Positions 1 through 8,982 of a stretch of DNA of 64,000 bases are shown piece after piece. Every line of letters starts with the position of its first letter. Within the stretch, counting starts at the first letter, position 1. The notes beneath the pieces were generated by a model. The model was not told the DNA's origin and made no database searches. It worked only from the letters and a program-made list of their open reading frames with translations. Location of the stretch: assembly GCF_003955685.1 (NCBI RefSeq), contig NZ_RXHJ01000001.1:62001-126000 (forward strand). Direction: 5' to 3'. The DNA is from Corynebacterium hylobatis. Lineage in GTDB: Bacteria > Actinomycetota > Actinomycetes > Mycobacteriales > Mycobacteriaceae. Made by a program: the position numbers and the translations under genes.

Positions 1-3000
1 ACCTGTCCTAACATTGGTCCTTCAACGTCCAGAATCGCTAGCAATCCTTCGATGATCTGAGTGTCAGTCGCTGAGTGCACTGAAACGCATTTCCCAGTGA
101 ACACACGGTAATCGTCTTCGAACTTATACAGTTGAGTTTCACCGATCGGTAGGGTTTCCACCCACTCATCGGCAGACGGGTAATCCTCAGCAACTTGTGT
201 ATCGCCATTGAAATCGGAATCAGTGGGCTTCTCAAGAGTGATAACGGAAGATCTCTTTGATTGCAGATCCACCAAATCTTGCTCGTTATTCGGGCGCGCA
301 AAAAAATCTTCTACTTCATCAGCTCTGGGACCATCAAACTTATCTGATCCGCCGCTGTCGACGGCTTCTACGCCGGATGAACCTTCGTCTACACACAGAT
401 TGATTTGATCAATTCCGTAATCTACATCCACCGAGTTTCCGTCCTCAAAATCTGATTCTAACTCTAAGTCGGAAACATAGTTGCGCTTGTCGCTGTGACG
501 AGATTCTATAACCTCAACATTTGACGGAATTTCAACACTCTCCTGAGATAAAGAGAATGGAAGGATTCCCTTTTCATCGAGCGCATCGAATACTCGCTGC
601 ATCTGTTCATTCTTATCAAGATAGAAATCCGATTCAAAAATCCGGACGAACTGCCATCCTAGGCGTTCCAGGTTGCGCTGGCGCGCACGGTCCGCGCGGG
701 CATGAGATTCATTGTGCCAATAATCTCCATCGCACTCCACGGCAAGCCGACCATCCGCTCCTTTAACAACCAGATCAAGTCGATAGCCGAAAGCATCAAA
801 CTGCGGGACTACGTAATAGCCGCGAGCCACAATTTCATTGTAGACACGCTGCTCAAATAACGAGTCGAATGGTTCCACTGCTCGGTCATCAGGGACAGGA
901 ACAGCCGTCTTGAGCTCAGGGGCTGCTTCCGCAACATCGTAGGCATACTGCAGCAGCTTCGCTCGGATATCGCGACCATCGAGGTTCTCAAGCCCCACGG
1001 AATGGAACAACCATACTTGATCCTTGGCACGACTCACCGCCACGTTGTATCGCTGAATATAGGCGTCGGTGGCAAGAGTCGATAGGCGCGGTGATTCAGC
1101 AGGGGGGACCATCGTGACCATTGACAAGAACATCACGTCTCGTTCCGCACCCTGGAACTCTGCTGGCGTCCCCACCTTGAGATCTCGCTCCTCCCACACC
1201 TCGGGGGACAGTCTCTCCAGCAAGCGGTTCCGAATGTAGTCTGCCTGCCCTGAAGTGCTGAGTAATGAAATAACTCCAAAGGATTTATCATCATAGTCTG
1301 GGTCTTCAAGGCAAGAGATCAGCCTCTCGATAAGAGCCTCTGCCTCATCGACGTTCAGAACCTTCTTCTTCGTCACGGGTTGAGCTGCATTCGGGGTTCT
1401 TGTGATCTTGAAGGGTGCCAGTCTGTCCGGAAGCACCTCGCGAACAGGTTTAAGCTCAATCATGTTCGGTCGATAGGCGATCTGGTTCGAAAACTCAATG
1501 ATCTCTGGGACACACCGCCGATGTTCACTCAGGATGATTCGGCCGCCATAGCGCATTTCCGCGTCCTGGAACAGTGATCGTTTAGGATCAGTCCAGGAAT
1601 CAATATGGTCGAAGTCATAGAGATACTGGTTTGCCAGATGCCGGATCGGTTGCTGATCGATGCCCACACCGGCTGGAGAAACCTGCTTGTCATCTCCAAT
1701 CACGACAATACGAGGAGCAAGATACTGAAGGAAGACTGCGTCGATACCCGCCTGTGAGGCTTCGTCCACGATAACAACGTCAAACATATTCTCTTCGAGG
1801 CTGAACTGATCAACAACCCTGAAAATGGGCATGATCCAGACGGGGACTGCTGCCCGGCAGCTCTCCAGATGCTTTCTCACGTCACGTCGATGGGAATCGG
1901 CGTACTTGCCTGTCCCCTTCCCTAACCGTCCCACCGCCTGGGTATAGGCGACAAGGTTGGATCTCATCGCCGGGTTAATTCGGGAGGATCCCACTGCATT
2001 TGCCCATGCGCGTTCGGCAGCCAGCTGGGTCACGGTTGAGGTGATTTTCCCTTCAATACTGGCAATCTCACCTTGGAGATTCGTCAGGCCTTCTTCACTT
2101 CGCTCATTGATTCTCTGGCCTGCAACCTCCCACTGCCGAGCCTCTTCGACATGCTGCAACCGCGACTTCCACTCCTGGTTAGAGGTGTCGGACGACATAA
2201 CCCTGTACAGCGCTGGCGACCAATTTTCGAAATGCTTCGATAGACTAATGAAATCACGTGCATCCGTCGCGAGATTCGACGTTTCTTCCGCCTTTTCCAG
2301 CGCCTCTGAATAGAGGCGACTATCTTTTTTATCAACTGCGGAGACAAGGTTATCAACCCAGCGGAGGTCGGCTACTGCCGTCTTAAGAGCGTAGACGCTC
2401 CGCTGCATGGAATCGTATTGGGATAATGCGTTACCGAGAGCCTTCTCACAATCAACCGCCTGGTTAAGTTCTCGTATTGTTACAGAGATATCTTCGAGCT
2501 GACTAAAGTCAGCCTTGAACCCGTGTTTCCGTAAGCGGTCGATAGCAACTGTTAGTTCTGAGTGCTTATCTAAGGTCTTTTCGAATTCAGCAAGTTGTGC
2601 CCCGCAAGCCTCAATCTCGCTAAGGGGATCGGCTCCGTCACCCGAAGCAAAGTACGGCCAGTTCTGATGGAGGTCCTGCATGATCCAGGAAACATTCACG
2701 TATGCGAGGAACTGTTCCACCTGGGTCAGAGTTGTGGCGGGAAGACCGTCGATTCTTACCGCTTCAAAGAACGGCATAGCATCCCGAATGATGGGTTTGC
2801 TGAACAACGACGCTTTCACGGAACCATCATGGCGCGGCTTCACTTGGCCACCACCTGCCAAGAAGTTCTGAAGACTCCGCGCGATGGGAATATAGTCTTC
2901 CAGAACGCCTTCACTGACCTGGATACGTTTCATTCCCCTAAGGGCGTCTCCCACACGGAGTGCTTCCTCTGTTTTAGATCGGAGGTTCTCTATTTGAGCC

Positions 3001-5000
3001 TTGAGTGAAGTGATCTCAAAGGTTTCCGTGCCTAGATGGAGAAGAGAAGACCAGGGTCGATTTTCCTGACGAAGACCTGCTACAAGGCCGATCGCTCGGG
3101 CCAACGCATCCTGAATAGATGCCCTGTCGCTTGAGTTTAATGAGGCCCAAGACGAAAATTCCGTTGGATCCAGACCGTCTGTAGCCGATCGGTACTCTGC
3201 TTCTGCCTCCCGAACTCGGGTAGATAACTCGTGAAATTCTTCTGCTGACGGAATAGCTGAGAGGTCGATCGAATCTGCTTCGCTTATTGACTCTGGTGAG
3301 GCCAGACGGGAATCTCTCGATAGTTCCAGCCACTTCTGGATCTCATTACCAGAAAGAGGAAAGGGATCATTAAGTCGTGGAATCTCTATCTGTTTAATCC
3401 ATTTGTGTCGATCGGATTCTCCCAACCATTTCTCGACAGCTTTCCCCATAGGAAGATCGTATCCTTCGATTCCTATAGGCTCATTTTCTTCCCGCATTTG
3501 ATCAGTCCACTCCCGCACGAGGCGAACTCTATGCTCACCAAGACGGTCTAGTTCATCAGAAAGCTGTTTCATTCGAGAGCTGGATCGGGACTCATCAAAC
3601 TCAACTGATCGGCGTGCAATTGTATCAATGGCCACACGCAGATCTGCCATGTCAGAAGTCCCGCTACCGATCACAGATACCGCGAGTTCCTGTATTTCTT
3701 TCGGCATTTTGTCGCGGAGTTCATATAGCGCTCGGTCAGTTTCCGCTGTCACGAGAACACGTTTTCCTTGAGCCAGCAGATGGGAAAGCAATGCCGCAGC
3801 CATATGGGTTTTGCCCGTTCCGGGTGGGCCCTGAACAATAGTCTGCGCGTTGCGGTCTACCCGCTCGATTACAGCCTGCTGGCGTTCATTGAGTGGAAGA
3901 GGGCTGAAGATATCTTCATCATTCGTGTACAGACCCCCAGAATCTGTGGTGCTTGATACCTCGGAAGTCTGGTTAGGATCGATCAGGGCCGCGAGACCCG
4001 GTGGGATAGCTCCTGTTTCGGAGATCTCTTGTGCGATACGAGCAAAACTTGCCGCCAAACCTGTTCGGCGACGGCGCCGCAAAATGATGGTGGGAGACCA
4101 TGCCACGCACGGATATGGGGTCCGTTTTGGCTTCTCAAAGGTCTCCGAGTAGACCGCATCAGTGCTCAAACTATTCGCGGTCAGCTGACCAAGATCCGAG
4201 AATGTCGCCGGGTCAAGAATATTTCCCTCCAAGGACTCCAGCTCCGCCTTGAGATCGGTAATGAACCTGGCATCAGCTAACTGCTCAGGTGGCACTACCT
4301 CCAATTCAGCGTTGAGGACTTCAATTTGGGTCCGGACCTCAATCTGACCCGTGTGCTTGTCCATCTGGACAGTAAGAGGCGAGGTGAAAAGCGGCCGGTC
4401 AATTTTCCCTGAGCTGGGCACCTCCCAGTAGAGGCTTCCCAGCCCAATGACCAGCTCATACTCATCTGCCTGCTGATTCGTTTTAGTTTGGAGCTCAAAC
4501 ATCTTCTCGTAAAGACGCTTGTAGCGTTCGCTCTCTGCCCAGCGATCCCAACGAAGCAGCCATTCCTCGGGATCTGGGGCTGATGTTTCTTGAACCGGTG
4601 GGACACCATCAGCACTTAACTGATCTTCCGACAGCATCTGTGGTCGTCGGTTAAAGTCGGTCCCATCATTTGAGAGACAAGGCTTGAGGGAATCCTCCAT
4701 GTCGGGGAACTCGATCGCGTTAGGTCGTGGAACTACAACCAGCACATTTGGATCGTCAAAGTGTGCTGCCTCTCCCAATCCAAGCGCCGTGGAAAGTGCA
4801 GGGCCAAAATGAAGATTAGATTCATCTCTTTCAGCAAAATCTAGGAATTCTGGCAACCAAAGAACGGCACCTTCTTTAGCGTATTCACTGACCGTGAGAA
4901 TCTGTTTCTCGTTCAGCTTCTGCACTTCCGATAAAAACTGGAATAGGCGCGAAGCTTTATTGGCGTTGGACTGCAATTTTCTCTCCGAGGGTTTGCTCAT
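1..5000 (-). CDS. Large SF1 helicase with C-terminal Vsr-like nuclease, partial
   Basis: The frame is open from an ATG at 5000 to the window edge (about 1,666 codons), so the C-terminus is missing. I checked the same frame at seven points between 3839 and 38. Seen in order: an N-terminal region of unknown type; Walker A GPPGTGKT (residues ~391-398); a long insert rich in charged residues, probably coiled coil (~400-1050); Walker B VIVDEAS (~1077-1082); a VIGDDKQVSP motif; GTPAEFQGAERD (~1277); and VAVSRAKDQ. A nuclease domain of the REase_MTES_1575/Vsr type follows at ~1380-1470, with RLDLVV (D~1409) and VECDGDYWH (E~1422, D~1424). After it, the acidic tail ends near EGPMLGQ, which resembles the start of a DUF3320-type domain. 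This architecture is known from anti-phage helicase-nuclease genes. Base composition is visibly less G+C-rich than the rest, which suggests transfer. The start is uncertain because no Shine-Dalgarno sequence was found; an in-frame TGA lies just upstream. Confidence 0.85.
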   Translation of the reverse strand, partial: MSKPSERKLQSNANKASRLFQFLSEVQKLNEKQILTVSEYAKEGAVLWLPEFLDFAERDESNLHFGPALSTALGLGEAAHFDDPNVLVVVPRPNAIEFPDMEDSLKPCLSNDGTDFNRRPQMLSEDQLSADGVPPVQETSAPDPEEWLLRWDRWAESERYKRLYEKMFELQTKTNQQADEYELVIGLGSLYWEVPSSGKIDRPLFTSPLTVQMDKHTGQIEVRTQIEVLNAELEVVPPEQLADARFITDLKAELESLEGNILDPATFSDLGQLTANSLSTDAVYSETFEKPKRTPYPCVAWSPTIILRRRRRTGLAASFARIAQEISETGAIPPGLAALIDPNQTSEVSSTTDSGGLYTNDEDIFSPLPLNERQQAVIERVDRNAQTIVQGPPGTGKTHMAAALLSHLLAQGKRVLVTAETDRALYELRDKMPKEIQELAVSVIGSGTSDMADLRVAIDTIARRSVEFDESRSSSRMKQLSDELDRLGEHRVRLVREWTDQMREENEPIGIEGYDLPMGKAVEKWLGESDRHKWIKQIEIPRLNDPFPLSGNEIQKWLELSRDSRLASPESISEADSIDLSAIPSAEEFHELSTRVREAEAEYRSATDGLDPTEFSSWASLNSSDRASIQDALARAIGLVAGLRQENRPWSSLLHLGTETFEITSLKAQIENLRSKTEEALRVGDALRGMKRIQVSEGVLEDYIPIARSLQNFLAGGGQVKPRHDGSVKASLFSKPIIRDAMPFFEAVRIDGLPATTLTQVEQFLAYVNVSWIMQDLHQNWPYFASGDGADPLSEIEACGAQLAEFEKTLDKHSELTVAIDRLRKHGFKADFSQLEDISVTIRELNQAVDCEKALGNALSQYDSMQRSVYALKTAVADLRWVDNLVSAVDKKDSRLYSEALEKAEETSNLATDARDFISLSKHFENWSPALYRVMSSDTSNQEWKSRLQHVEEARQWEVAGQRINERSEEGLTNLQGEIASIEGKITSTVTQLAAERAWANAVGSSRINPAMRSNLVAYTQAVGRLGKGTGKYADSHRRDVRKHLESCRAAVPVWIMPIFRVVDQFSLEENMFDVVIVDEASQAGIDAVFLQYLAPRIVVIGDDKQVSPAGVGIDQQPIRHLANQYLYDFDHIDSWTDPKRSLFQDAEMRYGGRIILSEHRRCVPEIIEFSNQIAYRPNMIELKPVREVLPDRLAPFKITRTPNAAQPVTKKKVLNVDEAEALIERLISCLEDPDYDDKSFGVISLLSTSGQADYIRNRLLERLSPEVWEERDLKVGTPAEFQGAERDVMFLSMVTMVPPAESPRLSTLATDAYIQRYNVAVSRAKDQVWLFHSVGLENLDGRDIRAKLLQYAYDVAEAAPELKTAVPVPDDRAVEPFDSLFEQRVYNEIVARGYYVVPQFDAFGYRLDLVVKGADGRLAVECDGDYWHNESHARADRARQRNLERLGWQFVRIFESDFYLDKNEQMQRVFDALDEKGILPFSLSQESVEIPSNVEVIESRHSDKRNYVSDLELESDFEDGNSVDVDYGIDQINLCVDEGSSGVEAVDSGGSDKFDGPRADEVEDFFARPNNEQDLVDLQSKRSSVITLEKPTDSDFNGDTQVAEDYPSADEWVETLPIGETQLYKFEDDYRVFTGKCVSVHSATDTQIIEGLLAILDVEGPMLGQ

Positions 5001-5385
5001 TGCGGGAAATCTTGAACATCGTTTTCAGACAAGCTGAAAGACGAATCCAAGGACATCAACTTGGGCGTCTCGATACACGAGTCTTCACCGGCTCTGAAAC
5101 TCTTACTTGAGTCCGATCAGTGCAAAGGGGCGAAGCAGGGCTCAGACACCAGTCAGGACACTTGATCCTCCTCCCGCTACTTAAGCGATGAGGATCTTCC
5201 TGGCGCGGTTCACGATTACGTGCACATCGAACAATCATAGACCGTCACTTTTTCTCCGGAACATGCTCCTGCCACTAGTTTCAGACCTCTGGTCCACCCA
5301 GCCCCAAGCTTCTCCTGTTTGGTTGGCAACGTTTCCGGTGGATGGGGCGCTAGATGATCTCCAGACCGCAAAGAGTAGGGCTCCC
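5001..5385. other. Non-coding junction between helicase island and core genes
   Basis: These 385 bases hold no ORF that looks coding on either strand. Composition rises from the A+T-richer helicase gene to the G+C-rich chromosome across this stretch. No tRNA, integrase or direct repeat was recognised. A short perfect hairpin (GTAGGG-CTC-CCCTAC) sits at 5375-5389, on the end of the next minus-strand gene. Confidence 0.5.
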
Positions 5386-5389
5386 CTAC
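5375..5389 (-). terminator. Short hairpin at the end of the 5386 lipoprotein gene
   Basis: GTAGGG and CCCTAC pair around a 3-base loop and overlap the TAG stop codon of the minus-strand lipoprotein gene. No clear T-run follows, so termination is only a possibility. Confidence 0.3.
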
Positions 5390-6519
5390 CCCTCCCAGGG
5401 TGCGAGATCCCGCGGGTGCCGCGAAGTGTCGAGCTGGAAGGTGGGGACCTCGACGGGCTCGGCGACGCCGTTACCGAGCAGGTAGGCGAGGTTCACGTCG
5501 TGGATCTTGACCACCTCGCTGCGGGTGTCGATGAAGATGTCGCCGATGCGGGTGACCGAATCAGCCGGCAGCATCTCGAATTTCGCACTCGGCTTGGAGA
5601 AGGCGCCGACATCGGTGGTCAGGTTGCCGTCAGCCTGGAAATTCATGAAGGCGATATTGGCCATTTCCTGTGGCTTGGACTGCGGGTCCTTCGGCATCAG
5701 GGGCCAGGGCAGGGAGGTCTCGGAGTAGCAGACCACCTGCACGCCATTGAAGTTGGCGAAGTCGCAGGTGATCAGCTCCCCGCCCATCATCAGTGAGTAC
5801 TGCCGGCCCACTGACTTCTCGTGGTCCCAGGGCCGGTAGTTGGCGTTGCCGAAGGGTCGCGGCGCCCCGGCAGCCGGCGGCCCGGCGCGGTAGAGGTCCA
5901 GGCGGTGGTTGTCGCTCACCTCGGCGGGAAGCTGCTCCTCGCCGTGGAGTCGGCCATCCGCGAAGCTGTAGGTGACGGAGTGCTCCCACTCGCCACGGTA
6001 GGTGAGGGTGAGCTGGTGGGCGTCGACACGCTCCACGGAGGTGACGTCCTCGAACTGGAGGGGTGCGGGGTCGCGGATGAGGTTCTCGCCGTTGAAGAAG
6101 ACGACGGTGTCGACGAAGTCGTTGCCGTTGCCGGGATCGTGTGCGAGGTTGCCGGTGGGGCCTTCGAGGGTCACCCAGCTCAGTTCCGCGCAGGGGTTGA
6201 ACTGGTTGTCCTTGACTGTGAAGTAGTAGGAGGTGTCGGGCTGGTCGGTGGGGACGATCTGCGAGCCGAGCCAGGCTCCGAAGGCGGTGGACATCAGGTC
6301 CATGGTCTGGTTTTCACAGGTGACCGGTGGTTCGCTGATCTCGAAGGTGGTGGCGGGACCGGGATGCGGATCGGGTGTGCCGGTCTCAGTGTCGCTCTCC
6401 CCTGCTGTGCTGCTCGTGTTGGAGAGGACGGCTCCTCCAGTGCCGCTGGAAGAACAGGAGGCCAGGCCCAGTGTGAGGGCGGCAGCGAAGCCCACAGGCA
6501 ACAGTCTGCGCAGTCTCAT
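5386..6519 (-). CDS. Putative secreted lipoprotein
   Basis: A 377-residue protein beginning MRLRRLLPVGF, with a hydrophobic stretch and the lipobox LASC (Cys at ~22), so it is probably lipid-anchored outside the membrane. The following Ser/Thr/Gly-rich linker is typical of actinobacterial lipoproteins. I chose the ATG at 6519 because AAGGAG lies 8 bases upstream and the signal peptide starts there; the longer reading to 6717 would bury the signal peptide. The mature part contains NxFNPCAELSW and a second Cys pair (ITCDF, VVCYS). It resembles the LppP/LprE-type small lipoproteins of Corynebacterium and Mycobacterium, but I do not recognise a named family. It is divergent from the lipoprotein gene at 6720. 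Confidence 0.75.
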   Translation of the reverse strand: MRLRRLLPVGFAAALTLGLASCSSSGTGGAVLSNTSSTAGESDTETGTPDPHPGPATTFEISEPPVTCENQTMDLMSTAFGAWLGSQIVPTDQPDTSYYFTVKDNQFNPCAELSWVTLEGPTGNLAHDPGNGNDFVDTVVFFNGENLIRDPAPLQFEDVTSVERVDAHQLTLTYRGEWEHSVTYSFADGRLHGEEQLPAEVSDNHRLDLYRAGPPAAGAPRPFGNANYRPWDHEKSVGRQYSLMMGGELITCDFANFNGVQVVCYSETSLPWPLMPKDPQSKPQEMANIAFMNFQADGNLTTDVGAFSKPSAKFEMLPADSVTRIGDIFIDTRSEVVKIHDVNLAYLLGNGVAEPVEVPTFQLDTSRHPRDLAPWEG

Positions 6520-6719
6520 CGGGGGCTCCTTCAGCAGGTAGATGGCAATGCAACTTACTTCATACATCGTGTCCGGAGTTAAGTTTGTGAACGCTCCAGA
6601 ACTGCTGATATCCAGATGTGGCCGGATGGTAACCGGCTCGTGACGTTGCGGGTACCGGATCGGCATCAGTAACGAAGAGTTGTGACGCGGGACACTGGCG
6701 GGCCGATACTCTGCCATCT

Positions 6720-7310
6720 ATGAAGTACTGGATCCGCATCCTCCCCGTTGCTGTCGCCGGCCTGGTGGTCCTGAGCGGCTGCGCCTCCGACGAGCCTGTA
6801 GAGGAAACCCCCACCACCGTCACCACTGCCACAACGGCCACAACCACTGATACAGAGACCACGACCACGATCAAGGAGACACCCACCGGTGAGCCCTCCT
6901 ACATCGGAATCCCCGGCAGCCGGTTCGTCGAGCTGATCGCGGATGTCCCCGAGACCGACCCGACCCCCTACGCTTCGGCGCTGATCTTCCCCGAGCAGCC
7001 CGGTCTGCAGTTCCAGGGGCCGGACGGCACCTACTGCGAGATGTATTCGGACGGCGAACCGGTGGCCATGTGCACCCACGACGGGGAGGGAGACATCAAC
7101 GCGGTCTCCGTGCGCGAGGGCGAGCCGGCCACGACCCACCACGTCAACCGGATATTCGTCCCCGGTGAGCAGACCGTGGTGCTCGAGCCCGGTAACCGTC
7201 TCGTGGAGGGTCCGGTCAGCTGTGCTGTCGCGGAGGGTGAGGTGAAGGTGATGTGTGCCATCGACTTCTACAGCTTCGCTGTCAGCCGCGACGGGGTGGA
7301 GCTGAGCTGA
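6720..7310 (+). CDS. Putative lipoprotein of unknown function
   Basis: A 196-residue protein with a signal sequence MKYWIRILPVAVAG and lipobox LSGC (Cys ~21), followed by a Thr-rich linker (~25-60) typical of an extended cell-wall-spanning tether. The mature domain has paired cysteines (TYCEM, AMCTH, VSCAV, VMCAI), suggesting two disulfides and an exported location. No catalytic motif is visible. There is no Shine-Dalgarno sequence; a GATACT box nine bases before the ATG suggests a very short or absent leader. It sits back to back with another lipoprotein gene, but the two sequences are not obviously paralogous. Confidence 0.7.
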   Translation: MKYWIRILPVAVAGLVVLSGCASDEPVEETPTTVTTATTATTTDTETTTTIKETPTGEPSYIGIPGSRFVELIADVPETDPTPYASALIFPEQPGLQFQGPDGTYCEMYSDGEPVAMCTHDGEGDINAVSVREGEPATTHHVNRIFVPGEQTVVLEPGNRLVEGPVSCAVAEGEVKVMCAIDFYSFAVSRDGVELS

Positions 7311-7316
7311 TCCGGC

Positions 7317-7799
7317 TCATTCCACCTTGGTCAGTTCGCTGACCAGGTGCTCCTGCAGGGGCTGGCGCACAGCCCCCATGTAGAAGCGTGCGATCAGGGA
7401 GGTGCGGTCACCGTTGAAGGTGTAACTGCGCATCGTCGTGTCCACCTTCTTCGCGCTGCCGGAGTTCACGATCGTGGACTCGGCGAAGTCCAGGACGAGG
7501 AAGTATTCCTCTTCGCGTGCATGTCCGGTCAGCAGTTCCGTCTGCCCCATCGGCTGGGCGAGGATGAACTCCAGTCGCCCCTCCCCTGTCGGGCGCAGAA
7601 AACCCAGCTCCGTGTGCATCGGACCGTCCGGGCCCATTGTCTTCTGCTCGTAGCGGAAGAAGGGCTTGCCGGGGATCGTCGAGAAGCTCAGGGTCTCCGT
7701 GAAGTGGAAGTCATCGATCGTGGGATAGAAGCCCCGGCCCTCACCTTTCCAGGTGCCGAGGAGAAATGCATAAGGCTGCAGATTCGGGTGGAGGTCCAT
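7317..7799 (-). CDS. Nitrobindin-like heme-binding beta-barrel protein (FABP-like)
   Basis: A 160-residue cytoplasmic protein starting MDLHPNLQPY. The family signature GTWKGEGRG is at residues 15-23, and the conserved C-terminal histidine that ligates heme is present as PLQEHL (His151). Length and both motifs match the DUF1794/nitrobindin family, represented by Rv2717c of M. tuberculosis. These are ferric heme beta-barrels linked to nitric oxide or peroxynitrite chemistry. The ATG at 7799 has GAGG just upstream; an upstream start at 7859 adds 20 residues absent from the family. It is convergent with the lipoprotein gene at 6720, with a six-base gap. Confidence 0.85.
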   Translation of the reverse strand: MDLHPNLQPYAFLLGTWKGEGRGFYPTIDDFHFTETLSFSTIPGKPFFRYEQKTMGPDGPMHTELGFLRPTGEGRLEFILAQPMGQTELLTGHAREEEYFLVLDFAESTIVNSGSAKKVDTTMRSYTFNGDRTSLIARFYMGAVRQPLQEHLVSELTKVE

Positions 7800-7917
7800 G
7801 ACCTCGATCGTAGGTGAGAAAAGTAACGAAGACCCGGCAAGCGTTGACCCTCGTGGCACCGGAGACAGTGCATAAATTCAGCGGCAACGGCCTTTGCTGG
7901 GACACCACGGCCCTGTG

Positions 7918-8526
7918 TCAGGAGGAGAGACCCCGGGTGGCAGGGTATCCCGACCGGTCTGCCGTGGTGATGCTCCGGTGAACTGCAGCCGGCACACCGA
8001 GGGCCAGGCTGTCGACGGGGATGTCCCTGGTGACGACACTTCCGGAACCGATCACGGCGTTGTCGCCGATGGTAACACCCGGGTTGATGGTCACGCCACC
8101 GCCGATCCACACATTGTCACCGATCACCACTTCTCGGGCGTAGCAGGCACCGGCGGCCCGCTCCGCCGGATCCAGCGCGTGATTGGAGGTGTAGATCGAT
8201 ACCCGCGGGCCGAGCAGGACGTTGTCGCCGATGGTTATACCGCCACCGTCGAGCATGATGCAGTCGAAGTTGGCGTAGAAATTATCGCCGATGGTGATGT
8301 TGCAGCCGAACTCCCAGCGAAATGTGGGCTCAAAGTGGACGTTGTCCCCGATCGATCCCAGGACTTTCGTCAGGAGGGCTTCCCGTTCGGCGGCGGGAAC
8401 CCCGAAGCTGGCATTGTAGGCGTCGGTTGCCAGTACCGCCTGCTCGCGGGCTGCCACCAGCTCAGCGGTGAGGTCGTTGTACATGGCGCCGGTGAGCATG
8501 TGGCTGCGCTGGTCCTCGAAGGTCAT
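7918..8526 (-). CDS. maa: Sugar O-acetyltransferase, maltose acetyltransferase type
   Basis: A 202-residue protein with an N-terminal helical Mac domain (~8-60) followed by left-handed beta-helix hexapeptide repeats such as ITIGDN, VVIGDN and VTIGDN (~75-185). The catalytic histidine lies in YTSNHALDP. This is the layout of CoA-dependent acetyltransferases of the maltose/galactoside class, which move acetyl from acetyl-CoA to a sugar hydroxyl. The usual C-terminal GNPAKVIR is altered to GVPAAVHRSI, and a short unrelated tail follows. The substrate cannot be told from sequence. The DUF4259 gene ends 20 bases upstream on the same strand, so the two probably form an operon. Confidence 0.85.
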   Translation of the reverse strand: MTFEDQRSHMLTGAMYNDLTAELVAAREQAVLATDAYNASFGVPAAEREALLTKVLGSIGDNVHFEPTFRWEFGCNITIGDNFYANFDCIMLDGGGITIGDNVLLGPRVSIYTSNHALDPAERAAGACYAREVVIGDNVWIGGGVTINPGVTIGDNAVIGSGSVVTRDIPVDSLALGVPAAVHRSITTADRSGYPATRGLSS

Positions 8527-8546
8527 CGAGATCCTCTAAGCCCTCC

Positions 8547-8909
8547 TCAGCCCAGGCTGATGAAGGCCTTCGCCTTCCACTCGTAGAGCTGTTCGGTGCC
8601 TTCCTCGGCCCACTGGGCGGCGAGCTCGGAGACGGTTCCGTCGGAGAGCACCGCGCCCAGGCACTCGCGGAGACGTTCCTTGACCTCCGGGGTCTGCAGC
8701 TCAGTGACCTGCTCAGGCGTGATGCCCTCGGGCAGGTCACCGCCGGCAAGGTGGGCGAGGGCGACGATGATCGCACCCTGGTCCGCCTCGATATAGCGGT
8801 TTCCCACCCCGGGCAGCAGTTCCTCCAGGTAGAGTTCACCGCTGCGGACGTCCTCGAGCACCTCGACGGCGTCGTCGTTATCGAATGGTCCGGTGTTCCA
8901 GTTCTGCAT
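8547..8909 (-). CDS. DUF4259 domain protein
   Basis: A 120-residue acidic protein beginning MQNWNTGPFDNDDA, the diagnostic N-terminus of DUF4259 (W-x-x-G-x-F-x-N-D-x-A). It is all helical in appearance, with no signal peptide or membrane segment. The family has no established function. The ATG at 8909 is preceded by AAGGTG six bases upstream; a GTG three codons earlier is less likely. It is the first gene of a probable two-gene unit with the acetyltransferase, and divergent from the YdcF-type gene. Confidence 0.8.
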   Translation of the reverse strand: MQNWNTGPFDNDDAVEVLEDVRSGELYLEELLPGVGNRYIEADQGAIIVALAHLAGGDLPEGITPEQVTELQTPEVKERLRECLGAVLSDGTVSELAAQWAEEGTEQLYEWKAKAFISLG

Positions 8910-8982
8910 GTGGGACACCTTACCGTCGGCCGGAAGTCTGATGCTGAGAACGGGTTAATTTTCCCGCCCATAAGGAGATGTC

